From: Ariolimax columbianus
Taxonomy: Eukaryota; Mollusca; Gastropoda; Stylommatophora; Arionidae
DNA: 64,000 nucleotides
Assembly: GCA_036924085.1 (NCBI GenBank)
Contig: JAVGWX010000012.1
Span: forward strand, 5,969,478 to 6,033,477
Direction of reading: 5' to 3'
Numbering within the stretch: position 1 is the first letter of the stretch; every line of letters starts with the position of its first letter. The notes beneath the pieces were generated by a model. It made no database searches. It saw nothing but the letters and a program-made list of their open reading frames with translations, and had not been told where the DNA came from. Shown here piece by piece: positions 43,746-54,968 of this stretch. The position numbers and the translations under genes are program-made.

Positions 43746-43976
43746 ATCCTGTGTAGTCACGCAAGGCAGCGAGAGTGCCGGGCCTCACGCCTCAAAGGGG
43801 CCCACCCAATGCTACTGGTGGTCACCCACCCATGTGCTGTGGAGTCAAGGCACAAGGTGATGGGGCAAAAACTATTCACGAAAAACACAAGACCCTCAGA
43901 ATACTAGTGGAATTCGGAGGGAGTCATTAACAAAAAGCTTTCCCTACCACATCACCTGCATGAAGGTAAGATTGAC

Positions 43977-44630
43977 GTGGCACGTATCCAAGAAACGCAC
44001 CTAAAAAACCACCACAAAATCTCAATCAGAGGATACCAGACCTTCCGTCTTGATAGAGAAGGTCACAAAGGAGGGGTTCTGATACTGACACTTAACTGCA
44101 TACCGAGTAGCGCGGTAGCTGTCAATCACACCGGAAAAGCAGAAATTGAAGGAATCGACATAATGACCCAAGAAACGAAGATCCGCATCTTCAACCTGTA
44201 TGGCCCACCAAACAAAGACCTGTCGCTCTCGAGTATGGAAGTCAAGGACTCCAGCTGCCTAGTAGTTGGAGACTTCAACAGCGACTCGAAGAGATGGGGA
44301 TATTCGGACACAGACAACCGAGGTGATGAAATGGAAAACTGGGAGATAGACCCAAATCTATTTCTTTTCAATAGGACGGAGGACAGCCCTAACTTCTATT
44401 ATAGAACATGGCATACCACCTCTACTCTAGACTTGGCCTTTTCCACGGTGTATATTCACCACAAAATAGACCGCCAGGTACTAAACCAATTGGCAGATAG
44501 CGACCAGAGGCCAATTAGGCTAGAAGTTGATATGGAAGTAGGCCCACAGGAAATAAAACCGCTCCCACATTGGAACTATAAACGAGCCGACTGGGACAGA
44601 TTTGCAATCCTGACAGGATGGGCTGTGTGA
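43977..44630 (+). pseudogene. LINE endonuclease domain
   Basis: An open frame of 217 codons with 'RIQETHL' (catalytic Glu), 'FNLYGPPN', 'LVVGDFNSDSKRWGY' (Asp, Asn) and 'STLDLAFST'. The last motif, normally Ser-Asp-His, reads 'SDQRPI': the catalytic His is Gln, so target nicking is probably lost. Translation likely began upstream. The ORF ends by frameshift before the linker. Confidence 0.85.
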
Positions 44631-44664
44631 AGCCATCAACACACGGAATAACAATATTAAACCC

Positions 44665-46312
44665 ATGGTGGAAAGCCTAAGCAAGGCAATAATGCAAGCC
44701 GCCACTGAAACCATCCCAAGAGGAGCTAGGAAAAACTATAAGCCCTACTGGAATGATGAGTTGCAGAAAGCGGAAGATGCAGTAACAAATGCTAGGAACA
44801 TGGCAGAGCGAGAACAATCTATGGAGGCAAACATCGCCCTCAAAGCCGCCACAGCGAAATACAAATACACTCTCAAGCAAACAGCAAGAGAGAGCTGGAA
44901 AAACAAAACGGAAAGCCGAAACCTGGACAAAGAACGGAACAAGCTATGTAAGCTAGTCAGAGCAATGAACGACGAAACCCCGTCAAACAAACAAATTACC
45001 ATCAAGCAGGGCGAAAACTTGCTCAATAGCAAGAAAGCCGCAAACGCTTTTGTCGATCACTATGCCAGAGGAAACCAAATCGAGGCCCCTGCAGATAGGC
45101 ATACAGACATTAGTGAAGAGCAAAAGGGGCACGACAACATCAATACGGCACCTGAAGAGCATATGATGGCCAAATTAACAATGAGCGAAATGGAAGAGGC
45201 CATGAGAACATTAAAGAAAAGGAAATCTCCCGGAAAAGACGGGATAACACACGAAATGCTGATGGGGCTGGGCCAAACAGCGAAGAGGAAACTGCTATCG
45301 GTCCTGAACCAAAGCTGGAAAAGGGGAATTGTACCCCAGGCATGGAAAGACGCATTACTTGTACCAGTACCAAAAACAGAAAAGGACAAAACAGATCCAA
45401 ATGGATACAGCCTACTGAGCTGTGTCGGCAAGCTGATGGAACGTATGATAAACACCAGACTGATGTGGCATCTGAAAGAAAAACGAATACTAATTCCACA
45501 GCAAGCCGGCTTTAGACAGCACATACCCACTGATGACCAGATCACTCTCATAGCCCAGGAAATAGAGGATGCTTACCAGCAGAAAAAACACACAGTAGCG
45601 GTGGGTGGATTTAGAGAAGGCATTTGACAAGGTGTGGAAAGAGGGACTTAAAGTCAAGCTACGAAGAAGTGAAGTTTAAGGGAAAATGTACAGATGGATC
45701 AGCCACTACCTCAAAAACAGAACAGCCAGAATTCAAGTACAAGGGCAGATGAGCAACAAGTTGACACTTGAGCAGGGTGTACCCCAAGGGGGAGTACTGT
45801 CACCCACACTTTTCCTGGTGTATATAAACAACATCACAGATAATATACAAAGAAGAGTCCACAGCTCCATGTTTGCAGACGATCTGACAATTTGGACCTC
45901 TGAAAATCTCACCATAGCAAGCAATCAGATGCAGTAGGCCCTAACATCGTTGGAGGAGTGGGCAAACTCATGGCTGGTCAAAATAAATGAGGAAAAAACA
46001 ACATGTACGATATTCTCGCTTTCAAACAAACCCCAGTACACCAAAACAAGTCTTAACGGCAAATATCTGCGGCTAAACGACAACCCAAACTACATGGGAG
46101 TCACATTTGATCGGCGCATGACATGGAAAAGTCAGATCGAGAGAAACCGAATTAGAGCCGCCAGAGAAAGAATGGCAATCACGAGGAAACTTGCTGGCAC
46201 AAGCTGGGGAGCAGACGAAACAATACTAAAGAAACTGTACACCGGAAGAGTGAGACCAGTTCTCGTGTATGGCATTGCGGCATGGACAACAGCAGCAAAG
46301 GCAAACTTTTGA
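44665..46312 (+). pseudogene. LINE linker and reverse transcriptase
   Basis: 44665-45627 gives the linker ('NYKPYWNDELQKAEDAV') and the RT fingers ('MRTLKKRKSPGKDGITHEML', 'KQAW'-like 'PQAWKDALLVPVPK'). After a frameshift come 'DLEKAFDKVWKEGL' (motif A), 'LEQGVPQGGVLSPTLFLVYI' (motif B) and 'SSMFADDLTIWTSE' (FADD catalytic box), then the thumb with 'WANSWLVKINEEKT' and 'YMGVTFDRRMTW'. Motif residues are intact but at least two frameshifts and a stop break the reading frame. Confidence 0.88.
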
Positions 46313-46319
46313 TAAAATT

Positions 46320-47609
46320 AGCAAACTTCAAAATCAAGCCATGAGAGTTATAACAGGAGGCATGAAGTAAACGCCAATTGAAGAACTTGAAAAGATTACA
46401 AATCTGCAATCCATTACCGACAGAAGAGACTGCAGAGCCCAGCAGCAAGCAAAGAAACTCAGAAGACTGACAGACCATCCAATGCATCAGATACTAAATA
46501 GATTTGAAAGAAATGGGAAACTAAAGCGGAGAAACTTTGCAGAAATAGCCAAAGCAAAGATGAGGGAAGAGCCTATGAACATATTAACAACACCAAAGCC
46601 CATCCCTACTGTACGAAAACCTACCTGGAGGCAGCATATATTTCCGGAGGTGGTAGAAAATATACCAGGTATTGGAAACAAGAACAGCCAGACTGAAAAA
46701 AAGAAGAGACATAACCCTGAGGTACATAACGAAAGAAAACATAACCCAAGCATGGACTGGACCCATGCATACACCGACGGTTCTGAAACAAACACAACAC
46801 AGAATGGAGGTGCAGGGGTATTCCTGAGCCTACCCAATGGTAGAAAAATAACACTGTCAGTGGCAACTGGAAAATACTCAAGCAATTTCAGAGCGTACCC
46901 AGAGGCACTGAGGGCTGCAGTAGAAGCAATGGTGACAGGCAAAAGAAATGAAATCCATATATTCCTGTTTACAGATGCCCTGGCCGTAGTCACAGCACTA
47001 AAAAGCCAGACAAATACTGAACTTAATGATTTAAGAGCAGTACTCTGTCAACTATGCCAGCAGTCCGCACCAAAAAGAGTAATGGTACAGTGGGTTCCAT
47101 CCCACAGTAACATCCAAGGCAACGAGAAGGCAGACAGACTGGCAAAAGAAGGTGCAAGACTACCACAACCAGATCCTCGTGTGACCTACGAAGAGTCGAA
47201 CAGGGTTATTAGAGCCAGATACATGACCAAGTGGGAAACAGAACATACTGGCTACACAAAAATCGATGCGTATTACCAGTTGAACAGAAGAGAGCAGGTC
47301 GTGGTCTTCAGACTCCACACCGGCCACAGTAGACTGAGGTACCATCTATTCAATGAATTGAAGATAGATGGCACTGACGAAAGCACTTGTGGTACCGGGA
47401 AAATGACCGCTGAACATTTTCTGCAAAACTGCCCGACATACGAGGTTCAGAGAAAGCACATGTGGCCATCACCAGTGGCAACACTAGACAAGCTCTATGG
47501 CAGCGTCGACAGCTTCAGGATGACAGCTGCTTTTTACGAAAAAATACAGGTTGACGTCCGACAGCGTATGAAGAAGGAGAAGAAGAAGTATTTGCATTCC
47601 ATTTCGTGA
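46320..47609 (+). pseudogene. LINE RT C-terminus and RNase H domain
   Basis: A 375-codon frame from 46482 contains 'KPTWRQHIFPEVVENIPG', then RNase H: 'AYTDGSETNT' (Asp), 'FRAYPEALRAA', 'FTDALAVVTAL' (Asp), 'GNEKADRLAKEG' (Asp), and a 'CGTGKMTAEHFLQNCP' tail. The second catalytic acid (Glu in the sister copy 'FRAEAEALRAA') is Tyr here, so RNase H is probably inactive although the frame is open. Confidence 0.87.
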
Positions 47610-47649
47610 ATCTATGTCATGGTCAAGTGGCTTGACCTCATTAAAGTGT

Positions 47650-48620
47650 GTTGTATATTTCACATTCGCTTCATTCCAGTCATCTGATTGAACAGTTCTT
47701 CTTTCAAATGTAGCATGTGAGTGCTATAGATGCCATTTCTGAGATGTTGCAAGGTGTCTGTGACAGGGGTGACATGATACAGGATATTGAGATTTTCCTC
47801 AACACCATTGTTAAATCTATTGTTCAGCGTAGGGTCAGACATTCTACTTGTGTTGATGCATGGCTTGACTTTGCTTTTTGTGTGATGGAACGTTTTTGGT
47901 TACAATTTGATTTTACAGAGTGCCAATGAATTATCGTATTGCAGTCTGCATTATCGTTTGAACGCCATAGGAGTACGTACTTAAATAGACACCTTCTGAC
48001 AAGATCGTGGGTGCATCACCACGATTCTTATGTCGGGGTTTGGTCTGAAATTAGAAGTTGGTTACACAAAGTTCATGGCAGACACAGAACTCTAAGAACA
48101 GTTGTCCATATTCATATATTTTGCCAACTTCAAACTTAGCAAGACTTGAAATCACTTGTCATGATCATTAACCACTTTACCATTGAAGCCACCCAGTAGA
48201 ACAAACTGTTCTTGTCTATGCAAACTTCTAATAACTGCTGATCAATCATGATAGAACTCATCTTTGGCTTTAGGTGTGTAGCACAAGATATGTTCATATA
48301 CACTGGCAGGGGTAACGGGGTCTATTGTGGTATGGAGACGAAGTATAAACATGCGTTCTGAGCCACTCTAGCGAGGTTCAACCATGTGTATTTTATATAG
48401 TTTTTACTGCAAAACGTACACCAGGCTCTCTCTTTTCGTTGGAATCTTACCTTTGCCAGTATAATACGTAGTTTTTCTCATCCATTGACCCGGAGCCCGC
48501 TAACCGAGTTTCTTGAAGTGCTACAATGTCAACATGCAGTCTTTTCAGTTTGTTATTAAGTACTCCCTTTCTGGCTTACCTTATTGGACAGTCCAGTCAG
48601 CATGATACAGACATTCCAAC
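47650..48620 (-). pseudogene. RTE-like LINE endonuclease domain (remnant)
   Basis: On the minus strand from about 48570: 'LKRLHVDIVALQETRLAGSG' (catalytic Glu), 'MDEKNYVLYW', 'SGSERMFILRLHTTIDPVTP', 'EQFVLLGGFNGKV' (GDFN as GGFN), 'HPRSC' and further text. Stops throughout. The domain order and motifs are of the same broad RTE type as 32265-34740, but it is a separate piece. No RT follows it. Confidence 0.75.
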
Positions 48621-48789
48621 AACTGCTGATACACGTGATGTGTAGAAACCGCAAGGCATGTCTAGGTCATAATCATGAGCATCTGTCTAGGGGAGAAGAA
48701 GCTGTTCTCCAAGCAGCAGGTGCCCTATTTTCAACTAGATAATTGATCCAGGGGACTGACATTAGTAGATACAACCTAGAATCAGCGAC

Positions 48790-49070
48790 GTAGAAGGTGT
48801 CTTTCAAATACCGGTGGAACGACCACTAGACTGTCTTAAGGACACCAGCTGCAGCGGTGGATCCACCACTAGACTGTCTCAGGGACACCAGCTCCAGCGG
48901 TGGAGCCACCACTAGACTGTCTCAGAGACATCAGCTCCAGCGGTGGAGCCATTACTAGACTGTCTCAGGGACACCAGCTCCAGCGGTGGAGCCACCACAA
49001 GACTATCTCAGGGACACCATCTCCAGCGGAAGAGCTACCACGAGACTGTCTCGGGGACACCAGTTCCGAT
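48790..49070. repeat. 43-bp minisatellite, about 6 units (endonuclease part)
   Basis: Core 'ccagctccagcggtggagcc'. It lies upstream of the recognisable endonuclease end. Confidence 0.93.
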
Positions 49071-49369
49071 ATTTCTCAGGGTTTACTCCGGTTCATGTTT
49101 ACATGGAGCTCAAACAATCACAGGACCAGAAAGGAGCTGAATCATATCCAGTCTAGAAACCCGGGTCTCATCAAGTCGTACAGGGTGTACTATGGAGCGG
49201 AGGCCCCTGCCAGCACTGGTCATATTCTCCTTGTCGCTAGTGTGGCTGTCTTGCCAAAACATCACAAAAAGACTGCATCAGTTGCCAAATACGACATGGA
49301 ATCCCTGCGCACCAACCCTAGTCTGGCAGCCCAATATGCCGCACCCACAAGCAAAAAATTAAGTGTTCT

Positions 49370-49745
49370 CCCTAGAGGAAACTCTGGCTGACAGTGTATA
49401 TCCTAGAGGAAACCTTGGTTGACAGTGTCCACCCTAGAGGAAAAACCGGCTGACAGTGTCTATCCTAGAGGAAAACCTGGCTGACAGTGTCCACCCTAGA
49501 GGAAAACCTGGCTGACAGTGTCCACCCTAGAGGAAAACCTGGCTGACAGTGTCCACCCTAGAGGAAAACCTGGCTGACAGTGTCCACCCTAGAGGAAAAA
49601 CTGGCTGATAGTGTCTATCTTAGAGGAAAACCTGGCTGACAGTGTCCACCCTAGAGGAAAACCTGGCTGACAGTGTCCACCTTATAGGAAACCCTGACTG
49701 ACAGTGTCGACACTAGCAATCTTAGAAGAAACCCTGGCTGACAGT
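49370..49745. repeat. 30-bp minisatellite, about 12 units (linker part)
   Basis: Core 'gaggaaaacctggctgacag'. One unit encodes the decapeptide 'LEENLADSVH' in an open frame and grows from the linker text after 'KLSVLP'. Confidence 0.94.
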
Positions 49746-50107
49746 GTCTTCCCTAGCAATCCAGAGAAAAAGAGTTCAGTTAGTGCCAGGGGCGACCACC
49801 CGGAACTGTGGTGCCTACAAAACAAATTCCGTTCTGCAGCCAAGAAAAACCTTTACAACACCATAGCCGACAGCGCCGAGGTAGGTCTAGTGCGACATAA
49901 GAGCAACATATCGCGCGATAAAGGCTCTCAGCTCTGATCCGTCCCAACGTCCCTCCGACGCCCGTCCAATGCCTGCAAAATTCTAATGAATCTCTCTGCA
50001 CCTCTAGAAAGGAAATAGCTAGCAGGTGGGTAGAACATTACAACGCAGCCTTGAACCACCGTCCGGCCACCCCCTCGTCAGATCCACTCCGTGAGTCTGT
50101 CCCAGCA

Positions 50108-50405
50108 ACTCCTATGCTGACACCAGCCCCGACGCTGACACCAGACCTGACGCTGACACCAGCCCTGACGCTGACATCAGCCCTGACGCTGACCTCAGCC
50201 CTGACGCTGACACCAGCCCTGACGCTAACACCAGACATGACGCTGACACCAGCCCTGACGATGACAAAAGCCCTGACGCTGACACCAGCCCTGACGCTGA
50301 CACCAGCCCTGATGCTGACATCAACTCTGACGCTGACACCAGCCATGACGCTGACATCAGCCCTGACTCTGACATCAGCCATGACGCTGACACCAGCCCT
50401 GACGT
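50108..50405. repeat. 18-bp minisatellite, about 16 units (linker part)
   Basis: Core 'acgctgacaccagccctg'. In the LINE frame it reads as an Asp/Ser/Pro hexapeptide ('DADTSP') and leads directly into 'DVPTIATVKAAIEKL'. Confidence 0.95.
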
Positions 50406-50519
50406 CCCTACCATTGCTACGGTTAAGGCAGCAATAGAAAAACTGAAAGAAGTCAGAGCCACGGGCACGGCAATTTTCTCCCTCAGCTTTTAAAGTACGC
50501 CTTAGACCCAATTACCACC

Positions 50520-51015
50520 ACCATGGACCTCATGACCACCACCCTTGACACGATGATCACCACTCTAAGCCCGATGATCGCCGCCACCCTGGACCTGATG
50601 ACCGCCACCTTTGTCCCGATGACCGCCACCACCCTGGACCCGATGACCACCACCTTTGACCCGATCACCACCACCACCCTGGATCCGATGACCGCCACCC
50701 TGGAGCCGATGACCGCCACCACCCTTGATCCGATGACCACAACCCTGGACCCGATGACCGCCACCACGCTTGACCCGATGAACAAAACCCTGGAACCGAT
50801 GAGCGCCACCCTGGACCCGATGGCCGTCACCCTGGATCCGATGACCCCTAACCTGCTTGACCCGATGACCGCCACCATGGACCCGATTACGGCCACCACC
50901 CTTGACCCGATGACCACCACCTTGGGCCCGATGACCACCACGCTTGACCTGATGACCGCCACCCTGGACCCGATGACCGCCACTCTGGTCCTGATCACCG
51001 ACACCTTAACCCGAT
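50520..51015. repeat. Mixed 21/24-bp minisatellite, about 22 units (RT N-terminal part)
   Basis: Core 'cgatgaccgccaccctggac'. Unit lengths are all multiples of three, keeping a 164-codon frame ('TLDPMTTTLDPMTATTLDPM' type) continuous with 'LKYALDPITTTM'. Confidence 0.95.
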
Positions 51016-51449
51016 GACCACTACCCTGCACCACCTCTTACCAACCCCACGAAACACTGGCCAAGTGCCTGTGGCATGTCGCGATGGGATAATAATTTCC
51101 CTGTACAAGCGAAGGGCGCCCGTTTGACATGCGAAATGACAAGTCCCTTACTCTACTGTCTGTCCGTGACAAGGCCTTCGCTCACGTGCATCTCTCCAGG
51201 CTGCAGCCCATGTCAACGAGACATCGTCGTCCTCCAACGGTCAGGGTTCACAGCTTCTCTGTCCACCATTGGCGCCATTTTCCCATCCCGCCTCCTAACG
51301 GAGTTGCACTGTGAGTTTAACCACCCTCCTCTTCGTAGGGTTCCTTAGATAAATATGCCTAGTTGAAGGCCCTACAATGCGTGGTTATCCCAGGCACCCT
51401 ACTGACCCTAATTGAGGAGCTTGACAGTCACACCAGCACTAACATTCGG

Positions 51450-51725
51450 GCTATGGTGGGATCTCACACAGAGGTTGGGATCTCACACAAGGGTTGGGAT
51501 CTCACACAGGGGTTGGGATCTCACATAGGGATTGGGATCTCACACATGGGTTGGGATCTCACACAGGGGTTGGAATTTCACACAGGGGTTGGGATCTCAC
51601 ACAGGGGTTGGGATCTCACACAGGGGTTGTGATCTCCCACAGGGTTTGGGATCTAATCAAGGGGTTGGGATCTTACACAGTGGTTGGGATCTCACACAGT
51701 GGCTAGGATCTCACACAGGGTTTCT
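51450..51725. repeat. 19-bp minisatellite, about 14 units (RT part)
   Basis: Core 'gggttgggatctcacacag'. The period is not a multiple of three. It lies between the RT fingers and the YADD region. Confidence 0.95.
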
Positions 51726-52199
51726 TTATACCATCTGGTGTCCGACAAGTCTGTGTCCTCATACCTGAACTTTTCTGCTGCCACATGGACTGGATCCTCA
51801 CACAGTCTTCTGCACACAACCCAGGCGTCCATGACGGTGACTCTCGGGTAACCGATTTAGTCTACGCTGATGGCGTCGTCATTCTAGGCTACGATTATCA
51901 GGCCCTGGCTACATCTAGGCTTGCACATCGCCTGGACGAATCCGAAAATCCAAAACCTTAACAGAGGCCCTCTGCTCTGAACATCACCGTGAACGACAAC
52001 CCAGTTGCAGATACAACGAACTTCGACTACCTCGGCAGCAGACACACATCTGACGCACTCAGCAGTCACGACATCACCCGTAGAATGGGCCTAGCGGTAT
52101 TATCCACGCACTCGCTCTGCAGGGTTTGATCCCAGCGAAGACTCTCCTCGGAGACCAGGCTTCGTATTTACTTCTCCTGCATTGTCCCCATTCTTCTCT

Positions 52200-52345
52200 A
52201 CAGTTCCGAGTCCTGGATACTACTACAGCAGGACCGGCCGTCTTTAGGCCTTTCACCTGGATACTACTACAGCAGGACCGGCAGCGTCTTTAGGCCTTCC
52301 ACCTGGACACTACAGCAGGACCGGCAGCGTCTTTAGGCCTTCCAC
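52200..52345. repeat. 43-46-bp direct repeats, 3 units (RT thumb part)
   Basis: Core 'cagcaggaccggcagcgtct'. The unit is the coding text for 'LQQDRQRL.AFHL' of the RT end. Confidence 0.93.
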
Positions 52346-52916
52346 CTGCGCAAACAGAGGCGCATCCTCGGGATGGTCTGGCATGACTTGATTTCCAACA
52401 ATGAAGAAGTTCGACGTACTCAGCTTGCAGGCATTGTCTCAACGATTAATCGCCGTCATCTCTCCCTCTTCGGTCACGTTGCTCGCCTTTCACGGAAAAT
52501 CCCAGCCTACGAGATGCTCCAGTAGGCCGTGGGAGAGAGTTACAGGAAGAAACCGTACTCATCCTGGAGACGTTCTCGGAGCCGCCTTTGCAACCCCTGG
52601 CTATAACAGATCGCCACCTCCCCCAACAGAACTACGGGCCGCCTGGGACACGTCCATCAGACGTGGTGATGGACACGGTCAGTCGTCGCGACGGTGCCTG
52701 ATTGCCTGTGCCAGCTATTGTATTGTAGTGTTTACTCCCTAAGCCGTTCTCCGTGAACAGGTAATCTACAAGGCTGTAGGAACAATGAACCGTTTTTACG
52801 TAACAGTTTGTTGTCGAACAAACTTTTCTGCTCACAGCACAATACTAAACAAATACAATGCTCAAAGGGTAATCCTTCCAGTATCCAATGAAACAATTTA
52901 CTTTCCTTGATTGCAG

Positions 52917-53075
52917 TGAACTTGGTGTACACAGATGGCGCCTTAACTAACCCAGATTATTTGAAAGATGAGGACGAGACTACATGCAACTCAAATAGCC
53001 AGGCTATCACAGTCCAGCTCACTTTGCAAAAGAATTTGAAGTTCTCCTGGTTCCGGTTATTCGTTAATAATGAAC
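52917..53075 (+). CDS. Host gene exon 3: first half of a galactose-binding-like domain
   Basis: Acceptor 'ctttccttgattgcag' ends at 52916; donor 'gaac' then 'gtaggt' at 53076. 159 nt, phase 1 at both ends. Joined to exon 2 it reads '...GQKCQY' then 'VNLVYTDGALTNPDYLKDED' and 'TTCNSNSQAITVQL' and ends 'WFRLFVNNE'. The 'YTDG.L.....L.D.D.TTCN' pattern followed by a beta-strand with alternating hydrophobics and 'F.W.R' is what I associate with F5/8C/fucolectin-like domains following EGF modules in molluscan extracellular proteins. The family name is from memory and should be treated as probable. Confidence 0.72.
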
Positions 53076-53079
53076 GTAG

Positions 53080-54035
53080 GTACTTGGTGCATGGACAGTC
53101 ATCTCAAAGGAGTGGTACTATTCACATAATTAGATCATTTGTTAACAGATGTCGAGCTATTTCCTAACATTGAAGATGTGTCACTGTTGATATATAATTT
53201 GATATTAAAACTAGTTTAAATCATAACTGTTTTTATTTATGTCATCACATGGGCTACCAATATTTGTGTAAGTATGAACATGTTGGTATTCGACACAAAT
53301 ATCAGTTTGGTTCTAATTCACTATTGCTGTAAAGGAGCTTAGACGGACTGATCACAACGAGATACGATATGAGCCCCAAATCACTACGGAATAGACACGC
53401 AAAGAAAATTAGAAACATTGAATGGTGGTGGACTTTATTGAAAAGGGACATGAGCTTATAGAATTTTTGAACAATTTAGGAGCGAAATCGGAGAGCCGAC
53501 AGAATTAGTAGAAAAAAAGATGCCTAATTTCAAATGGACATATGCCCCTATCATACGCCAAGAAATGAGCTAACCACTATATGTTTTCATTGATAACAAA
53601 CGTCCATTGTAAAAATGAAATGCACAAGTAAAACACTAATATGAAGGAAACAAATTAAAAGTGGAGAAACAAAAAAGAATAATTCATTTCCTCGTCTCAT
53701 GCAATTAGAGACATGCATTCGCTGAGTGTCCTTTACACCGAATCAGCAGAGTAAGGGAGAAGGATGATATGATAGTAATGGATGAATTTAATGACGGAAC
53801 GGGTGCAAAGATCAACATATTGCCTAGGAATGTATAGTGACATCTCATTAGAGCGGAATGACAATACAGAAAAACTAATAAGTGTATGTACCCAGCACGG
53901 TATAATAATATCACCCTTCTGCGTTTGAAAAAATACGTATTAGAATATGAAGCAACCCAGATATACCATGATACAATGATTACATATTAATAAGAAAACG
54001 ACAAAGAAGAAATAAAGCAGCCTCTAAAGTAAACA
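53080..54035. other. Intron 3 sequence, unassigned
   Basis: AT-rich, no family signature recognised. Confidence 0.4.
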
Positions 54036-54039
54036 ACTC

Positions 54040-54240
54040 GATACTCTTTGGTTCCGTACCGAGACAGAGAGGGCGAGAACGTCCAAGGAAGAGGTGGGTG
54101 GACAACATCACTGAGTGGTAAAGCCTTCAGCCCGGTGAGATACGTCAGGCGGCGGCAGACAGAGAAAAATGGCGTGGGATTTGGGAGTCTTCAAGTGTAC
54201 CCCAACGACCTGATGGGTTACGGGATGAAGTGAACTGAAC
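54040..54240 (+). pseudogene. LINE RT 3'-end scrap
   Basis: The plus strand reads 'RQRGRERPRKRWVDNITEW', then after a stop 'REKWRGIWESSSVPQRPDGL'. This is the usual C-terminal 'GRP.KRW.DNI.EW' to 'VPQRP..L.D' ending of an endonuclease-RT type LINE. Confidence 0.7.
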
Positions 54241-54429
54241 TAGAGTAAACCACATCTCCTAAATATATTCTGATAATTGGCCAAGGACAATGATACAGAC
54301 ATCATCACATGGGAATAATTATACAAGAGAAAAACAAAAAATCGTCAGGTATCTTTAACAAGTTAGAAAGGGAAACTATTCAATTAAAAGTTGTTCTACA
54401 AAAGAACAACAATTTTTGAGACACTAAAT

Positions 54430-54900
54430 AGAGACACTGAAGTCAGATAAAGTGAATGGACTTTTTTTAAAAACAATTTCAATCAGCAATTAGTGGCGTA
54501 AAAAGAATCAAACAAATCGTAAGACATAACAGATCAAGAAAACAAACAGTTTGGTGGAATTCTGAACTTTAGCAATCAGTAGAGGCTAAACGGAAATTCT
54601 ACAAAACGTGCCTAAAGTCCGACACTTTGGAAAATGATTACTTATCAAATATCAAGAGGAGAATCCAAACGAGTAATCAAAATATCTGGAGAAGAAGAAT
54701 TATCGAAGAAAGAAATGTAAAGCCTAACTAACTTCCATACGCAGAAATAAAAGATTGTTGGTACTGTATTAAAACTACGAGGTTACGAGATTATAGCTTG
54801 AATCCTACTGCAATTATTAATGACAAAAGGCAATTCTCAACACATAAGGATGGAAAGATTATTTCTAAGAACATTTCTATTCAAACAGGCCCTCAGAAAC
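54430..54900 (+). pseudogene. LINE linker scrap
   Basis: The plus strand contains 'KQTVWWNSEL', a stop, 'SVEAKRKFYKTCLKSD' and 'IWRRRIIEERN'. This matches the 'WWN.EL..AV..K...Y' linker between endonuclease and RT in several LINE groups. Confidence 0.5.
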
Positions 54901-54968
54901 AATCAATATTTATCTCATGGCGCATCAGGTATCTGAAATTTGGTAAATTGATTTAAGAATCATAAATA

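Larger units (their letters stand above)
43746..47610 (+). mobile_element. I-superfamily-like LINE, near full length, inactive
   Basis: Domains in order: APE endonuclease (43977-44630), linker and RT (44665-46312) and RNase H with Cys/His tail (46482-47609), ending in GAAGAAG-type text at 47570-47590. It is the same family as the split minus-strand copy at 19571-25027. Frame changes at about 44620, 45610, 45937 and 46312 and stops separate the domains. Together with the upstream rDNA module it spans about 5.2 kb. It lies in intron 2 of the host gene in the sense direction. Confidence 0.88.
48790..52740 (+). mobile_element. RTE-like LINE interrupted by six minisatellites
   Basis: Plus-strand order: 'TRKELNHI' and 'SYRVYYGAEAPASTGHILLVA' (endonuclease end, the Asp-His motif decayed to Gly-His), 'KYDMESLRTNPSLAAQYAA' (linker), 'RWVEHYNAALNHRPATP' (50030), 'ATVKAAIEKLKEVRATGTA' (50420), 'LKYALDPITTTM' (50493), 'CRDGIIISLYK' (51078), 'SVRDKAFAHVHLSRLQPM' (51157), 'GDSRVTDLVYADG' (51838, YADD as YADG), 'NFDYLGSRHTS' (52020), 'LLYSSESWILLQQDR', 'RRILGMVWHDLISNNEEVRR' (52350) and 'LFGHVARLSRKIP'. 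The family is clear, but frameshifts and arrays destroy the ORF. Confidence 0.85.

Noticed and set aside
50051..50437. Thr/Leu/Pro-rich repeat protein
   Set aside because: Off-frame reading of the 18-bp array; the LINE frame reads Asp/Ser/Pro instead.
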